NCBI GenBank assembly: GCA_050260095.1
Contig: JBLNBQ010000080.1
Location: forward strand, 1-17,988
Length of the DNA: 17,988 nucleotides
Direction of reading: 5' to 3'
From: JBLNBQ01 sp050260095
GTDB taxonomy: Bacteria; Bacillota; UBA5301; DYFA01
In this document: positions 8,097-13,819 of the stretch, one piece after another
Layout: every line of letters starts with the position of its first letter
Position numbering within the stretch: position 1 is the stretch's first letter
Program-made: the position numbers and the translations under genes
Notes under the pieces: generated by a model
The model's input: the letters and a program-made list of their open reading frames with translations, nothing else
The model's database searches: none
What the model was told of the DNA's origin: nothing

Positions 8097-8453
8097 ATGA
8101 GCTCCGAGACTAACGGCGACCAGCGAGAAGGCTGCCCGCCGGAGCCGCCCGCGGTGAGGGTGGTGCTGGCGGCGGAGGTCAGTCAGGAACTCAAGGAGGC
8201 GCTCGCCGACCGGGTGCGGCGGGCGGCCGGCCCCCACGCCCGGATCAACTGGGAGATCGACCCGTACCTCTATGGCGGGGTGGTAATCCACCTGCCCGAC
8301 CGGGTGCTCGATTTCAGCCTGGCGCAGCAGTTCCGCACCTATGGCCGGACGGTGCAGCAGGCCATCGGTCAGGAACTGGTTCACCTGTCGGCCAAAGCCC
8401 ACAGCGGATGGCCGCTCGAACCGGAGGCCGCGGCCCCGGCGGAGCGGAGGTGA
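8097..8453 (+). CDS. ATP synthase delta subunit C-domain-like protein (first of a pair)
   Basis: The product has 118 residues. Residues about 21-92 resemble the C-terminal domain of the F1 delta/OSCP subunit: a charged helix (VSQELKEALADRVRRAAG), a strand ending in WEIDPYLYGGVVIHL, then DRVLDFSLAQQF. This matches the family pattern xVDPSLIGGxxxxxGDxVxDxSxxxxL. The N-terminal six-helix domain of AtpH is absent, and no atp genes are nearby. A proline-rich N-terminus and a short Pro/Ala tail flank the domain. I chose the ATG at 8097 over the TTG at 8094 because GAGGTG lies 7 bases upstream of it. It is followed by a close paralogue and is probably cotranscribed with it. What it binds is unknown. 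Confidence 0.75.
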   Translation: MSSETNGDQREGCPPEPPAVRVVLAAEVSQELKEALADRVRRAAGPHARINWEIDPYLYGGVVIHLPDRVLDFSLAQQFRTYGRTVQQAIGQELVHLSAKAHSGWPLEPEAAAPAERR

Positions 8454-8458
8454 CCGGG

Positions 8459-8938
8459 ATGCAGCCTTGGCAGCGCAGCCTCACCCGGGTGAAGGGCGAC
8501 AACTTCGAGTCCGCGCCGGTCCACGTGACCGGACCTCGCGAACTGCACGTGATCATCAAGGCGATCCGGCCCTTGGATGACGAGGTGGTCAGGGAGATCG
8601 CCGAAAAGGTCAGCCGGGCCTACCAGCGGGACGTTGCGGCGGAGGTCCAGATCGACCCCTCGCTCTTGGGCGGCTTGGTGGTGCTCATCGGCAACCGGGT
8701 GGTCGATCTCAGCCTCGCCTCCCAACTGCAAGGCATCTCGCAGGCGATCTCCCGCCGCCTGCAGGAGACCTTCAAGAGCACCGTCAACTCCTGGGAACTC
8801 CCGCTCGAGCAGGGGAAGGAGGAGTTTCTGGCCGCCGTCCGGCGCAAAGTGCTCGCCGGCACCAGCCTCGACCCGGACGCTTCCGCCCCGGCCGCCACCG
8901 CCTCAGCCGCCACACCCCCCCAGCCACCGGCGCGCTAG
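8459..8938 (+). CDS. ATP synthase delta subunit C-domain-like protein (second of a pair)
   Basis: The product has 159 residues. Residues about 24-100 fit the delta/OSCP C-terminal domain: AIRPLDDEVVREIAEKVSRA, then VQIDPSLLGGLVVLIGNR and VVDLSLASQLQGISQAI. It is clearly homologous to the preceding gene. The C-terminal third is a charged helix followed by an Ala/Pro-rich tail. ATG at 8459 has a strong GGAGGTGA 8 bases upstream, overlapping the end of the preceding gene; the in-frame ATG at 8408 would overlap that gene by 46 bases and lacks such a site. The full-length AtpH N-domain is missing. A divergent, repurposed pair is more likely than the working delta subunit, but no partner can be read from this window. 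Confidence 0.78.
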   Translation: MQPWQRSLTRVKGDNFESAPVHVTGPRELHVIIKAIRPLDDEVVREIAEKVSRAYQRDVAAEVQIDPSLLGGLVVLIGNRVVDLSLASQLQGISQAISRRLQETFKSTVNSWELPLEQGKEEFLAAVRRKVLAGTSLDPDASAPAATASAATPPQPPAR

Positions 8939-8980
8939 TTCCTGGCGCCTTTCGATCGGCCCTGGCTGGGGCTGCGCCGG

Positions 8981-9009
8981 TTGACGCGGCGGGCGCCGAG
9001 TAGTATAAT
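8981..9009 (+). promoter_or_regulatory. Promoter of tRNA-Thr
   Basis: TTGACG at 8981-8986 and a perfect TATAAT at 9004-9009 are separated by exactly 17 bases. The predicted transcript begins about 25-28 bases before the mature tRNA, so the tRNA is transcribed as its own unit. Confidence 0.85.
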
Positions 9010-9043
9010 AAACACTCGGCAGCCCCGCAGAGGGGCCGCCGAT

Positions 9044-9119
9044 GCCGATGTAGCTCAGTAGGTAGAGCAGCTCACTCGTAATGAGCAGGTCGCCGGTTCG
9101 AATCCGGCCATCGGCTCCA
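9044..9119 (+). tRNA. tRNA-Thr (anticodon CGT)
   Basis: A complete 76-base cloverleaf. The acceptor stem GCCGATG pairs with CATCGGC, the D-arm is GCTC/GAGC, and the anticodon stem GCTCA/TGAGC holds the loop CTCGTAA with anticodon CGT. The T-arm is GCCGG-TTCGAAT-CCGGC, the discriminator is T, and CCA is encoded. It reads ACG threonine codons. It stands at the border between housekeeping genes and a region with an integrase, a usual place for island integration. Confidence 0.97.
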
Positions 9120-9133
9120 GAAAGATGCAGGTG

Positions 9134-9166
9134 CGGCGGGGGTTGAGGCCCCCGCCGTTTTTGTTT
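9134..9166 (+). terminator. Terminator of the tRNA-Thr unit
   Basis: The stem CGGCGGGGG (9134-9142) pairs with CCCCCGCCG (9149-9157) around the loop TTGAGG and is followed by TTTTTGTTTT. The 9-bp GC-rich stem plus T-run is a textbook Rho-independent terminator. Confidence 0.92.
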
Positions 9167-9176
9167 TGGGAGCGGG

Positions 9177-9195
9177 TGGTCGCGAAATGGTCGCG
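9177..9195. repeat. Tandem TGGTCGCG repeats next to the tRNA
   Basis: TGGTCGCG occurs at 9177-9184 and 9188-9195, an 11-base period (about one helical turn), just past the tRNA terminator and before the first mobile-region gene. This fits an integrase arm-type or accessory site, but no second copy was found near the integrase gene. Confidence 0.4.
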
Positions 9196-9243
9196 TTCCG
9201 CCAAACACCGAGGTGGAGCGCTCTGAGTAGCTGAGGGGATCCC

Positions 9244-9378
9244 CTACTTGCTCTTGCCCGGTGCCTGGGACAGGGCCCTGCCCGCCAACGTCTTCGTGGT
9301 CTTGCTCGTTCGACCGTCCTTCAGCGCCTTGGACGCCTTCTTGGCGACCTTAGGACTTGTCTGCTTAGAATTGGCCAT
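9244..9378 (-). CDS. 44-aa basic Ser/Ala/Lys-rich protein, downstream partner of the TIR-like gene
   Basis: The product is very basic and small, with repeated Ser-Lys pairs (SKQTSPKVAKKASKAL, then TSKTTKTLAGRALSQAP). I recognise the general pattern of short proteins ending in AG-ALSQ that occur in many bacteria without a known function. The ATG at 9378 has an outstanding GGGAGGAGG 7 bases upstream, whereas the longer reading frame from 9432 lacks one. It begins 76 bases after the stop of the TIR-like gene on the same strand, with no terminator between, so the two are likely one transcript. It could be a regulator, an immunity factor or a nucleic-acid-binding accessory; the sequence does not say which. 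Confidence 0.72.
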   Translation of the reverse strand: MANSKQTSPKVAKKASKALKDGRTSKTTKTLAGRALSQAPGKSK

Positions 9379-9454
9379 GCTCAATCCTCCTCCCTTGCCG
9401 TTCTGTAACACGTCGTACGCCAACGATGGCAAAGAGCCGCCGCCGGCTCCGAGG

Positions 9455-10594
9455 CTATACAGCGGTAACGCGGATCAGACCGAAGCCGATCAATTCCCGA
9501 ATGAGTTCCACGGCCTTTGCCGCAAGGCCGGATTGACCAAACTCGATGTACCCGATGTCTCGGAAGTTGGAAGGTAACGTAATGCCCTCTTCCTTGAAGA
9601 TAACCACACGATTCTCGTAGAGGATTGAGGCAGCCCCCAACTCGTGTACCACGTTTTCGCTTGGCCGCCATACGTCTTGACCGTCCAAGGTCCTGAAGTG
9701 CTCGTCCTTTGTGAAGATGAGGATCGCTGATCTGCAACTCCTCATGATCCCCGCAACCTTTTCCGAGATGGGTCGGGCCCGATTCGGCTCCTCTTCAGCT
9801 ACCAGATACGGTACTCCGAACTCCTCCAGTATTCGTTTTAGGTCACCGAGGGGGACGTGGTTCTTGCCGTGACCAATGAAGATCTTCGAGGAGCCGGAGG
9901 TTGCCGCCGTTCGGTTTTCCATTTGAGTTGGGGTGTCGGCTCGGAGCGGCAGAGGTATCACAGACGTCGCCGCAGGACCGGCGGGTTCAGGCGCCTCCGT
10001 TTGTGCGACGGACATCGAAGCCACCGATGGCTGGGGAGACTCAGTGAGGGCCTGCGGATTGACTCCAGCATCATCGGGTGACGCTGGAGTTCTACTCAGG
10101 ATAACGTAATCCGAACCGCCGACGGTCTCAATGATTCCGACGAACTGAGCGTTCTCGCGGATCAACGCTATGGCTTCGGTGACGTAGGCCGGCGGCAAGT
10201 GAAACTGCTGTTCAAGGATGTTGGCTAGGAACTCCTGTGCGGGGAGTTTGCCGCCGTTGTAGTGCTTGAAGAACTCGTCATAAAAGGGCACGTTCAGAAG
10301 TGCACGCCTGAGGGCATCCCGTCTTCCTTCTTCACTCGTGGGAGCGACGATGCTTAGGCCGAGACGCCCCAAGGACACGAAGTTGTCCTTCTGGCCGCCC
10401 GAGGTAAGGCCATACCTCTCCGAGGACCTGAGCAGATCTCGGAAGTCGCTGCTGGAGGCCCCTACGTTCAGGGCCTTGGCCATCAAGATCGGGCTCAGGG
10501 GGTTCCCGTTGTTGTTGGACTTCAACGCCTCGGCGACTACCAGCGCTTCGCGGAGAGAATGGCGGGGAAACGGACGTACAGGGCCGCTGGGCAA
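9455..10594 (-). CDS. Winged-helix plus TIR-like nucleotide-binding domain protein (putative defence effector)
   Basis: The product has 379 residues. From about 236 to the end it matches the predicted nucleotide-binding TIR-like family (PF10137 type): KIFIGHGKN at the first strand, a GVPYLVAEEEPNRARPISEKV segment split by conserved NxxRPI, SAILIFTKDE, then PSENVVHELGAA and ITLPSNFRDIGYIEF. Glu318 in HELG is the candidate NADase glutamate. The N-terminal half (about 11-165) looks like two small helical/winged-helix modules, joined to the TIR by a Pro/Ala/Thr linker (168-230). I chose TTG at 10594 because GGAGGTG ends 7 bases upstream; an in-frame TTG at 10633 and a GTG at 10600 are poorer. Related domains act in Thoeris-, CBASS- and Pycsar-type defence by consuming NAD. 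That role here is inferred. Confidence 0.78.
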   Translation of the reverse strand: MPSGPVRPFPRHSLREALVVAEALKSNNNGNPLSPILMAKALNVGASSSDFRDLLRSSERYGLTSGGQKDNFVSLGRLGLSIVAPTSEEGRRDALRRALLNVPFYDEFFKHYNGGKLPAQEFLANILEQQFHLPPAYVTEAIALIRENAQFVGIIETVGGSDYVILSRTPASPDDAGVNPQALTESPQPSVASMSVAQTEAPEPAGPAATSVIPLPLRADTPTQMENRTAATSGSSKIFIGHGKNHVPLGDLKRILEEFGVPYLVAEEEPNRARPISEKVAGIMRSCRSAILIFTKDEHFRTLDGQDVWRPSENVVHELGAASILYENRVVIFKEEGITLPSNFRDIGYIEFGQSGLAAKAVELIRELIGFGLIRVTAV

Positions 10595-10625
10595 GACCAC
10601 GCACCTCCATCCATCACCTGCAAGG

Positions 10626-10719
10626 GTTGGCAATAATACCCACCACCATGGTAGTCGATATTGGCGAAATTGTCAAATATCTAGCGCGTTGTAGAGTTGG
10701 CAAGCTGAATCCCTGCCAA
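10626..10719. repeat. TTGGC(A/G)A repeats around the TIR operon promoter (putative operators)
   Basis: GTTGGCAA occurs at 10626-10633 and 10696-10703, and ATTGGCGAA at 10660-10668, between the -35 and -10. Starts are 34-36 bases apart. The upstream copy also forms an inverted repeat, TTGGCA (10697-10702) with TGCCAA (10714-10719). The arrangement over and around the promoter suggests repressor or activator half-sites. Confidence 0.4.
10648..10676 (-). promoter_or_regulatory. Promoter of the TIR-like operon
   Basis: Read on the minus strand, TTGACA (10671-10676) and TACCAT (10648-10653) are 17 bases apart. The leader to the TTG start is about 45 bases. The -10 context CGACTACCATG closely resembles that of the AbiF-like gene promoter at 13630-13658. 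Confidence 0.7.
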
Positions 10720-10832
10720 GTGGGCAAAGTGCGTCGAGGAGAAACGATAGAGAGCCGGTTCGACAAGCCAGGCAGGATAGCCGGGCACGGATCGGGTCGT
10801 GCGTGTTCGCCTGTCTGGAGGGAAAGGGAGGA

Positions 10833-10859
10833 GCGGTGGGGACAAATAGCCCCCACCGC
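10833..10859 (-). terminator. GC-rich hairpin after the integrase gene
   Basis: GCGGTGGGG (10833-10841) pairs with CCCCACCGC (10851-10859) around a 9-base loop, 15 bases past the integrase stop. There is no T-run, so this could be a Rho-dependent or RNA-stability element rather than an intrinsic terminator. Confidence 0.5.
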
Positions 10860-10873
10860 CCCAGTGTTGCAGT

Positions 10874-11754
10874 CTACGACCTAGCCTTGGCGAGCAGTTC
10901 ATCGAGCTTGTACGCAGCATCCTTCCCCATCCCGGGCAAGAGGTGCCCGTAGGTATCCATCGTGATGTTGATCGACGAATGCCCCAGGCGGTCGCTGATG
11001 ACCTTCACCGGCACGCCAGCCTTGATGAGGGGCGAGGCGTGACCGTGCCGAAGCTGGTGCTGATGGGAAGTTTCAGCCTCCGGGCGAGACGACGAAAGGC
11101 GCTTGAGACGGTCGGCGGATTGAGCGGCTCGCCGTTCTGCTGGCAGCAGACCAAGTCGAAGTCCTGCCACACCCCGCCCGCCCGAAGCCGCCACTGCGCT
11201 TGCTCCCGCTTGTGCTTGCGCAGGACCTCGATGACGTTCTTCATCACGTCGATCGACCGAACACTGGTTTCCGACTTCGGACGGTAGAACTCGGGGACTC
11301 CCGCTTTCCGCTGGATCGACGCCTGACGGACGTGGATGACTCCGTTCTGCTCGTCGACGTTCGCCCAGGTCAGACCAAGGATCTCGCCAAGACGCATTCC
11401 CGTGTGCACGGCGAGGTATGTGGGCATGTCGAGGTAGGTTCCCTCAACGGCCTTGAGCAGAAGGCGAACGACCGACTCGTCTGGGACGTGAGGCATCGCC
11501 CGCCGGCGAACCTTCGGGATCACAAGATGGTCGGCAGGGTTCCGGGGGAGGGTACCCCACTTGACAGCCTGAGATAAGGCCGTGTGCAGCACCCGGTACT
11601 CGTAGACCACGGACGACGGCTTCATGCCGGGGCCGGTGGTCTTCTTGTTGTCCTTGCGCCCTTGGGCCAACTCGTGGTTCAGGAACTCCTGCAGATGGGC
11701 AGGCTGCAACTTGCTCAGGCGCAGGTGGCCGCACGGACCCAGTCTTGGCCGCAC
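10874..11754 (-). pseudogene. Tyrosine recombinase/integrase, N-terminally truncated and frameshifted
   Basis: This is a phage/ICE-type tyrosine integrase. Frame 1 (from GTG 11754) holds part of the core-binding domain (LRLSKLQPAHLQEFL), then catalytic Arg121 in HTGMRLGEILGLTW and Lys160 in YRPKSETSVRSIDV. At about 11060 the frame changes: HQLRHGHAS (His-x-x-Arg), DRLGHSSINITMDTYGH (His and the nucleophile Tyr) lie in another frame that ends at 10874. Adding one C near 11060 restores KLPISHQLRHGHAS. The first 80-100 residues (arm-binding domain and start of the core-binding domain) are absent, and the 5' end overlaps the neighbouring small gene. It is probably non-functional unless the frameshift is a sequence error. 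Confidence 0.85.
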
Positions 11755-12056
11755 TCCCTGAGCAGCTTCGCCGTGGACTCCAGTGCGAAGCCCCTGATGT
11801 GTTGGGGGATGTCCGTCATGTCGAGCAGGTCGAGGACGTACTCCAGAGTCAGTGGCTCAGGCGGCGAGTCGGGTAATGAACAGCAGACCTCGGACGGTTT
11901 CCTGCCCCGGAAGGCAGTCGGATCCTTCTCGGCGGCCTCGTTCACTTGGGCGATGACCAACGCCCAACGGGTTTGGACCACCTCTGGATCCTTGTCGTCC
12001 CTGCCTTCTGCAAGAAGCTGGTGGAACTTTGCGGTCAGTCCTTCCACAAGCGTCAT
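11715..12056 (-). CDS. Hypothetical protein, coupled to the upstream small gene; C-terminus probably truncated
   Basis: I do not recognise this 113-residue product. It is mostly helical and acidic, with the segments LVEGLTAKFHQLLAEGRD, VVQTRWALVIAQVNEAAEKD and LTLEYVLDLLDMTDIPQHI, and no membrane segment. ATG at 12056 has GGGGGGAG 8 bases upstream and overlaps the stop of the preceding gene as ATGA, a strong sign that it is a real, coupled gene. Its last 13 codons overlap the start of the truncated integrase frame, so a deletion may have fused the two genes and cut off both this C-terminus and the integrase N-terminus. Confidence 0.55.
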   Translation of the reverse strand: MTLVEGLTAKFHQLLAEGRDDKDPEVVQTRWALVIAQVNEAAEKDPTAFRGRKPSEVCCSLPDSPPEPLTLEYVLDLLDMTDIPQHIRGFALESTAKLLRECGQDWVRAATCA

Positions 12057-12381
12057 GATACAAGGCTCCCCCCAGCTTCAAGCCAGTGCAAGAGGCTGAT
12101 GATGTAGGTGGATCTCCACTGTATATCTCTGAGCCGATGCCGCGGAAAGTCGCCAGCGGAATACTGCGGCGACACACTTGCGCCACTCGCTCAAAGTCGG
12201 CCCTTGAAATGGTCACCGAACCGCTCTGGATTGAAGGGCCGGTGATGACAACCGTGCCCGGCGAGACTCTGTCTACCAGGAACTCCCCGGCCAGGTATCC
12301 CTTGTCGGCGCGCCAAGTCGAACCACACACCTGACCAACTCGAAGTCGACCCTGCAAGTCGTCCCATAACCGCGCAGTCAT
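12053..12381 (-). pseudogene. Small conserved-type hypothetical protein with one frameshift
   Basis: From ATG 12381 (GAGGGGGTG upstream) the frame reads MTARLWDDLQGRLRVG, then SIQSGSVTISRADFERVAQV. At about 12173 it loses sense. In another frame the sequence continues SPQYSAGDFPRHRLRDIQ and STYIISLLHWLEAG, and stops at 12053, overlapping the next ATG as ATGA. The joined pattern (DFERV..W..Y..G..PRH.LRD...STYIISLLHWLE) is one I have seen in uncharacterised bacterial proteins of about 110 residues, with no known function. One missing G in a Trp codon (TGG to TG) explains the break. The first frame continues to 11857, but that tail is out-of-frame sequence. Confidence 0.65.
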
Positions 12382-12439
12382 TCCGGCACCCCCTCTGAGC
12401 CTCCCGAGATTGGGCTCCTCTAAGTTCACCGACCAACTG

Positions 12440-12468
12440 GTTATTCCTTCGCGAGGGCCGACTCTCAA
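12440..12468 (-). promoter_or_regulatory. Candidate promoter of the small coupled gene pair
   Basis: On the minus strand TTGAGA (12463-12468) and AATAAC (12440-12445) are 17 bases apart, about 60 bases before the ATG at 12381. The -10 matches the consensus at only four positions. The 212-base gap from 12382 to 12593 shows nothing else convincing. Confidence 0.4.
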
Positions 12469-12593
12469 CGACGCGTCAGAACGACGGCTGACCGTACCCT
12501 GCTGAGGCCGAACGGCATCCTCAACCAGGCTGGCTGTTGCTCCAAGCATATGTGGCCATTCTCGAAGGCAACCGCAGGGGAGTGCTCATTAAG

Positions 12594-13532
12594 TCATGTG
12601 AGAACTTGCTTGTGTGCAGCCCGCGGCCGTATCGGTTCGGCGCAAGCCCTAAGTAGTCTGCACCAGTCATCGGGAAATCCGATGTGCTCCAAGCGGATGG
12701 CATCCTGGTACTCTCCGACCAAGGCCTCCAATGGTGACACGAATTCGTTCTGCCACATCTGCTTCTGCCCTCGGTAGAGTCTGCCGAGGATGTATAGGTA
12801 GTCAAATACGTAGCCTGATGGCCCTTCATAATCGCCTTTCGGGAAGCGGGGGCGAATCTTCAACTGGTGGAAGTACAGCCTGGCGTAGTGGGCGCATATG
12901 TTCCGGAGCTCGGTTAGGCCGCGCAGCCAGCTAACGAGATAGTAGTCGTCGCACTGAATGGCCCCAGCCACGGCCTTTCTGTCTGCAGGGCGCATATTGG
13001 CATAAAATCGCGACAGGGCTCCAAAGGTGAATAGCTCGCATGCCACCCAGATCGGGAAATGGCCGCCGTAGTGCTTGAGGTGGTGATTTACGAACAGGCT
13101 CTTGTCCTGTTGTTTGCGCACTTCCTCCCTAATCTCCTGCATAAGGGTGTCGTGGTAACGAGGGTTGACGAAAGTCCGGGGATCCTCGTAACCGGCTGCT
13201 CCGTACTCGTGAGCGTGGTAGTAAGCCATTTGAGTCCGAAGTTTCACTTCGACCGGTTCCAGCGCAGCAAGAATAAGGGAGCGCAGTCTACGGTCAAAGT
13301 CGCAGATCCGGCGCACAGTCTCAAAGCTCGTACCTGGCTTGTACAGTCCATTGTCGCATTTGAAGGGAAGCAGATAAGCCGTGAAGCGATAGTAGTTGAC
13401 CCTGCTCAGGAATTCGCGGGCGTCGTACTCGTCATCGATCAACAATCCGCGGCCCCTCAACAGGGCAACCTGTTCATCAAAGGTCGTCGGTGACTTCAGC
13501 GGACGTTCTAGTGGCGCCCCACTGTTGTCCAT
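12594..13532 (-). CDS. AbiF/AbiD-family HEPN abortive-infection protein (Abi_2)
   Basis: The 312-residue product matches the Abi_2 (AbiD/AbiF) family along its length: QVALLRGRGLLIDDEYDARE, then EFLSRVNYYRFTAYLLPF (residues 40-57), FDRRLRSLILAALEPVEVK (79-97), HFPIWVACELFTFGALSRFY (158-177) and ELRNICAHYARLY (208-220). The last holds the HEPN RNase motif RxxxxH (Arg210, His215). Such proteins are phage-triggered or toxin-like RNases that shut down the cell. I start at ATG 13532, which has GGAGG 6 bases upstream; the open frame up to 13658 would translate the leader hairpin and the promoter. It is divergent from the primase-helicase gene. The role is inferred from the family. Confidence 0.88.
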   Translation of the reverse strand: MDNSGAPLERPLKSPTTFDEQVALLRGRGLLIDDEYDAREFLSRVNYYRFTAYLLPFKCDNGLYKPGTSFETVRRICDFDRRLRSLILAALEPVEVKLRTQMAYYHAHEYGAAGYEDPRTFVNPRYHDTLMQEIREEVRKQQDKSLFVNHHLKHYGGHFPIWVACELFTFGALSRFYANMRPADRKAVAGAIQCDDYYLVSWLRGLTELRNICAHYARLYFHQLKIRPRFPKGDYEGPSGYVFDYLYILGRLYRGQKQMWQNEFVSPLEALVGEYQDAIRLEHIGFPDDWCRLLRACAEPIRPRAAHKQVLT

Positions 13533-13564
13533 GGAGTCCCTCCCTGGCCCATGACAAGAAAGTG

Positions 13565-13617
13565 GCCTACCCTGGTGCGCCGTGTGCCCCGAATGGGACA
13601 CCAGAGGCGTGGTAGGC
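13565..13617 (-). ncRNA. Structured leader RNA or small RNA upstream of the AbiF-like gene
   Basis: On the minus strand the predicted transcript start is followed at once by GCCTACC (13611-13617), a 6-base bulge, CTGGTG (13599-13604), a 21-base loop, CACCAG (13572-13577) and GGTAGGC (13565-13571). That makes 13 paired bases interrupted on one side only. The loop can fold further through CCC/GGG pairs. No T-run follows, and the AbiF start is 32 bases further on. It could be a 5' UTR control element or a separate RNA; AbiF-type toxins with non-coding RNA partners have been reported. Confidence 0.5.
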
Positions 13618-13629
13618 TCTGTTAACTTC

Positions 13630-13658
13630 ATTGTAGTCGTAAGCCGGGGTTCTGTCAA
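13630..13658 (-). promoter_or_regulatory. Promoter of the AbiF-like gene
   Basis: On the minus strand a perfect TTGACA (13653-13658) and TACAAT (13630-13635, five of six consensus bases) are separated by exactly 17 bases. Transcription should begin a few bases before the leader hairpin. Two direct ACCTGTG repeats (13665-13671 and 13689-13695) lie just upstream and could be binding sites. Confidence 0.85.
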
Positions 13659-13819
13659 TCTCTAACCTGTGATGATGACGACAGTTCTACCTGTGGGCTA
13701 CAAGGCCATAAGTCTTAGCCCCGCCGGTCCGTAAGCTCTTGCTGCGGCTCGCATAGCAGGCAGAAGCCAACTCGTCATCGAAATCCGCAGGGACGTGATC
13801 GCAGCATGGTGGTGTGGGG

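Noticed and set aside
8903..9208. Minus-strand ORF containing ADGRIRTGDLLITSELLY
   Set aside because: This is the translated reverse of the tRNA gene, a well-known false protein in databases.
10754..10763. GCCGGTTCGA, identical to part of the tRNA T-arm (9092-9101), as an att remnant
   Set aside because: Only ten bases match and the rest of the tRNA end does not, so chance is a fair explanation.
11857..12549. 230-aa reading of the small frameshifted gene
   Set aside because: The part before ATG 12381 lacks a start signal, and the part after about 12173 is out of frame. The true end overlaps the next ATG at 12053-12056.
13533..13658. Longer start for the AbiF-like gene at 13658
   Set aside because: It would begin inside the -35 hexamer and translate the promoter and leader hairpin. 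The ATG at 13532 has a proper ribosome site and starts near the family's usual N-terminus.
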